NCBI GenBank assembly: GCA_030144725.1
Contig: JASKMD010000006.1
Span: 9,682,806 to 9,746,805 of the forward strand
Direction of reading: 5' to 3'
Source: Haematococcus lacustris
Lineage: Eukaryota; Chlorophyta; Chlorophyceae; Chlamydomonadales; Haematococcaceae
DNA: 64,000 nt
Shown in pieces: positions 62,501 to 64,000 of this stretch. Positions within the stretch are counted from its first letter, which is position 1; every line of letters begins with the position of its first letter. The position numbers were made by a program, and so were the translations under genes. The notes below the pieces were generated by a model. The model made no database searches. It was not told the origin of the DNA and saw nothing but the letters and a program-made list of their open reading frames with translations.

Positions 62501-64000
62501 ATATCATGTTAATCCTCCGTGGTTCACACACTTCTTGCACAGGTCACTTAGTCAAGCCACTCGGTCACCAAGGCAAGCACCCCAGTAGCTGACTTGGTGC
62601 GGCCAGCCTCCCGAGCTGTTGCCCCAGCTAGGCCAGCTACCCCGGCTGCTGCTCCAGCCTGACCAACCACCCCATAAGCTGACTTTGTGCAGCCAGCCAC
62701 CCCGGCTGATAACCTGTTAACTACCCACCCCTCGCTGCTGGCACTGCTATCGTCGCTGCTGGCGTTATGGCAGGTCATTGCTCGCTGCTTGGTTCATTGC
62801 TGGGTCATGGCAACTCGCTGGTAGCCGTCATCAAAAGTACGCAGAGTGCTAGCATTTTTGTAGCCGCTGAGGGCGAGGTCACTCATGCCGTTGATGTGCT
62901 GGTGGGCTGCAACAGCCCATACCAGGCTGAGAGGCATTTGATGGATGGCTCTGATGGAGCATCACGATCGAGAGTCCTCTGATAGTGCAACTCATCGCAC
63001 TAGTCAGCCTGGCTAGCGCAGCACTATTTACGCAGGTCCAGTAATTGTCTCACCACTGCGCGAATCAATCAAAAATCACTTTGTTTACTCGTTCGCGACT
63101 TCGCGAGGCATAATAAACGATTTGCGGACGCGAACCAAAAGAGAGAGTACGGTAATAAGATTCCTGCCGGTCGACTGGTTCCACAGCCGTTCCCGCACGT
63201 CCCGCTCGTACCGTCCGTCCCGTTGATCGCTGATTGGCCTCCCTTATCTTATCTCCCCAACTTATCTTCTTCCCAACATCCCAGCTTTTCACCTGTATCC
63301 CATCTGAATATTTATATATCACTACCTGCCTTGTGCTTGCAGGCGGTGCACGTCACGTATGGCTGGTGGTTCAACGCCCTTCTGCATCCAGCCAAGGCAG
63401 CAACACCCCCGCGGCCAAGCGCATCAAGGGTCTGCTTGCAGGCAAGCGGAGAGTAGTGGAATCAGGCATGGCAGCAGCAGGTGAGCACTAGGCTGCACTG
63501 ACAGGGATGTCTGCTGCAGCCACCTGGAGCAAAGGGCGGTGGCCTGGCTCAGCAGGTGGCACATGGCAACAGCAGTGACAGACTGCAGCCTGACCTTGAG
63601 GCAAATGTGCTGACAGTAGCTGGCTGGCGCTGAGGTTGAGAAAGGGTAGGATGCATGCTGTACCTGGAACCTTCATTGCTAGCAGTGCATGCTTTCATTC
63701 GGCCTGTGCAGGACAGGGCCGTGACCCTGACCCTGACCCTGACCCTGACCCTGACCTTAACCCTGACTCATAGCCCACTCAAGCTCAGTCAATGTCACTT
63801 CCAGGCAGGAGTGGCCAGCCATAGCCATGCGTTGTCATGCGTTGCCTGCTCTGGTCCTTGATGTGGCTTCAAAGCTATCCAGCTGAGTGTGTGTCTGCTC
63901 CACTGCCTGGCAGGTGCTAGCAGTGCTGATGTGGAGGCACACACTTTGGAGCTGCCTGCACCTGAGGACTTGGTACTCCCTGCAGCAGCAGCACCGCCAG
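56520..64000 (+). CDS. RNL: plant-type tRNA ligase-like gene, partial (no 5' end, runs off the window)
   Basis: tRNA ligase seals tRNA halves after intron removal. Exons: 56520-56654, 56951-57073, 57346-58380, 58998-59078, 59346-59696, 60122-60271, 61067-61210, 61370-61439, 63343-63480 and 63914 onward; all GT-AG and phase-consistent. Words matching plant ligases in order: LPVNDTWLFASR, RLEGFVVAQG, GFRRVMQAG, MTFMLRNGLKTL and TYLHVAEPFVEQF. The upstream adenylation part with the catalytic lysine is missing; it should lie left of the CCCTGA array but was not found. Exon 57346-58380 adds 345 residues, ending in a Gln/Glu coil, that I cannot match to the plant protein. Exons from 61067 on (GIVVLVDVAEEVVQALQRRL) recall the start of the cyclic phosphodiesterase domain, but no kinase P-loop is seen before them, so their membership is less sure. 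Confidence 0.75.
58577..58815. repeat. (CCCT) tetramer array in a tRNA ligase-gene intron
   Basis: About 58 CCCT units with one break near 58634. It lies between exons ending 58380 and starting 58998. Confidence 0.97.
61694..61826. repeat. dispersed repeat, copy 2 (partner 49832-49968)
   Basis: In the intron before exon 63343 of the tRNA ligase-like gene. The short word CTAACGG-TGTAAGCCACATCATC also stands just before it at 61666-61688, so the copy may be flanked or partly duplicated. Confidence 0.9.
61827..63342. other. rest of a long intron
   Basis: No gene seen. ACTCTCTCTTTTG at 62342 and its complement CAAAAGAGAGAGT at 63136 form an inverted pair with flanking TACCGTA-like and TTCGCGA-like words (62355/63100). 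They could bound an 800-bp inverted-repeat element whose inner part has CCAGCCACCCC-type short repeats (62580-62720). Confidence 0.35.
63722..63768. repeat. short (CCCTGA) array
   Basis: Five CCCTGA units then CCTTAA and one more. It lies in the intron between exons 63343-63480 and 63914, with the same strand sense as the 5.3-kb array. Confidence 0.95.

Overview
The window looks like nuclear DNA of a chlorophyte green alga, most likely one of the Chlamydomonadales. The reasons are GC-rich coding exons with GTGAG/GTGCG donors, TGTAA-type polyadenylation signals, long Ala/Gln/Pro runs, a plant-type tRNA ligase, an AP2 transcription factor, Osser-like Ty1/copia elements and very C-rich intronic repeats. 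No prokaryotic operon or CRISPR array is present. Gene models were built by hand from splice sites, reading phase and family resemblance. No similarity search was run.

Left part (1-16 kb) is a transposon nest. A repeated gene-like family on the minus strand (1390-11410) was hit twice by DNA transposons. One is a hAT-like element (1890-3693, 8-bp target duplication) filled by a 1.1-kb CCCCG array. The other is a TIR element (3920-10844, 5-bp duplication), which itself received a complete Ty1/copia retrotransposon (4599-10561, two identical 283-bp LTRs, 5-bp duplication, intact 1,677-codon gag-pol). Other copies of the same family lie at 11.2-14.6 kb, one with a ~118-bp minisatellite.

Middle part (16-46 kb) holds three host genes. 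A ten-exon AP2-domain transcription factor (16413-22060, minus) closes in frame at every junction. A DUF3429/TMEM69-like membrane protein (24155-35482, minus) is split by an 8.4-kb intron that contains two identical tRNA-Lys(CTT) genes in a segmental duplication and decayed Fanzor/TnpB-like elements with a PKKRK motif. A long low-complexity protein of unknown function (37320-45728, plus) has five phase-consistent C-terminal exons.

Right part (46-64 kb) has a Gln/Ser/Pro-rich putative regulator (46860-48.9 kb, minus), the last two exons of an M16-type metallopeptidase (50547-50916, minus), a nearly pure 5.3-kb (CCCTGA) array, and ten exons of a plant-type tRNA ligase-like gene (56520 to beyond the window end, plus). 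The genes on both sides of the array lack their 5' exons, so the array marks a rearrangement breakpoint or an assembly join. C-rich pentamer and hexamer arrays recur inside introns.
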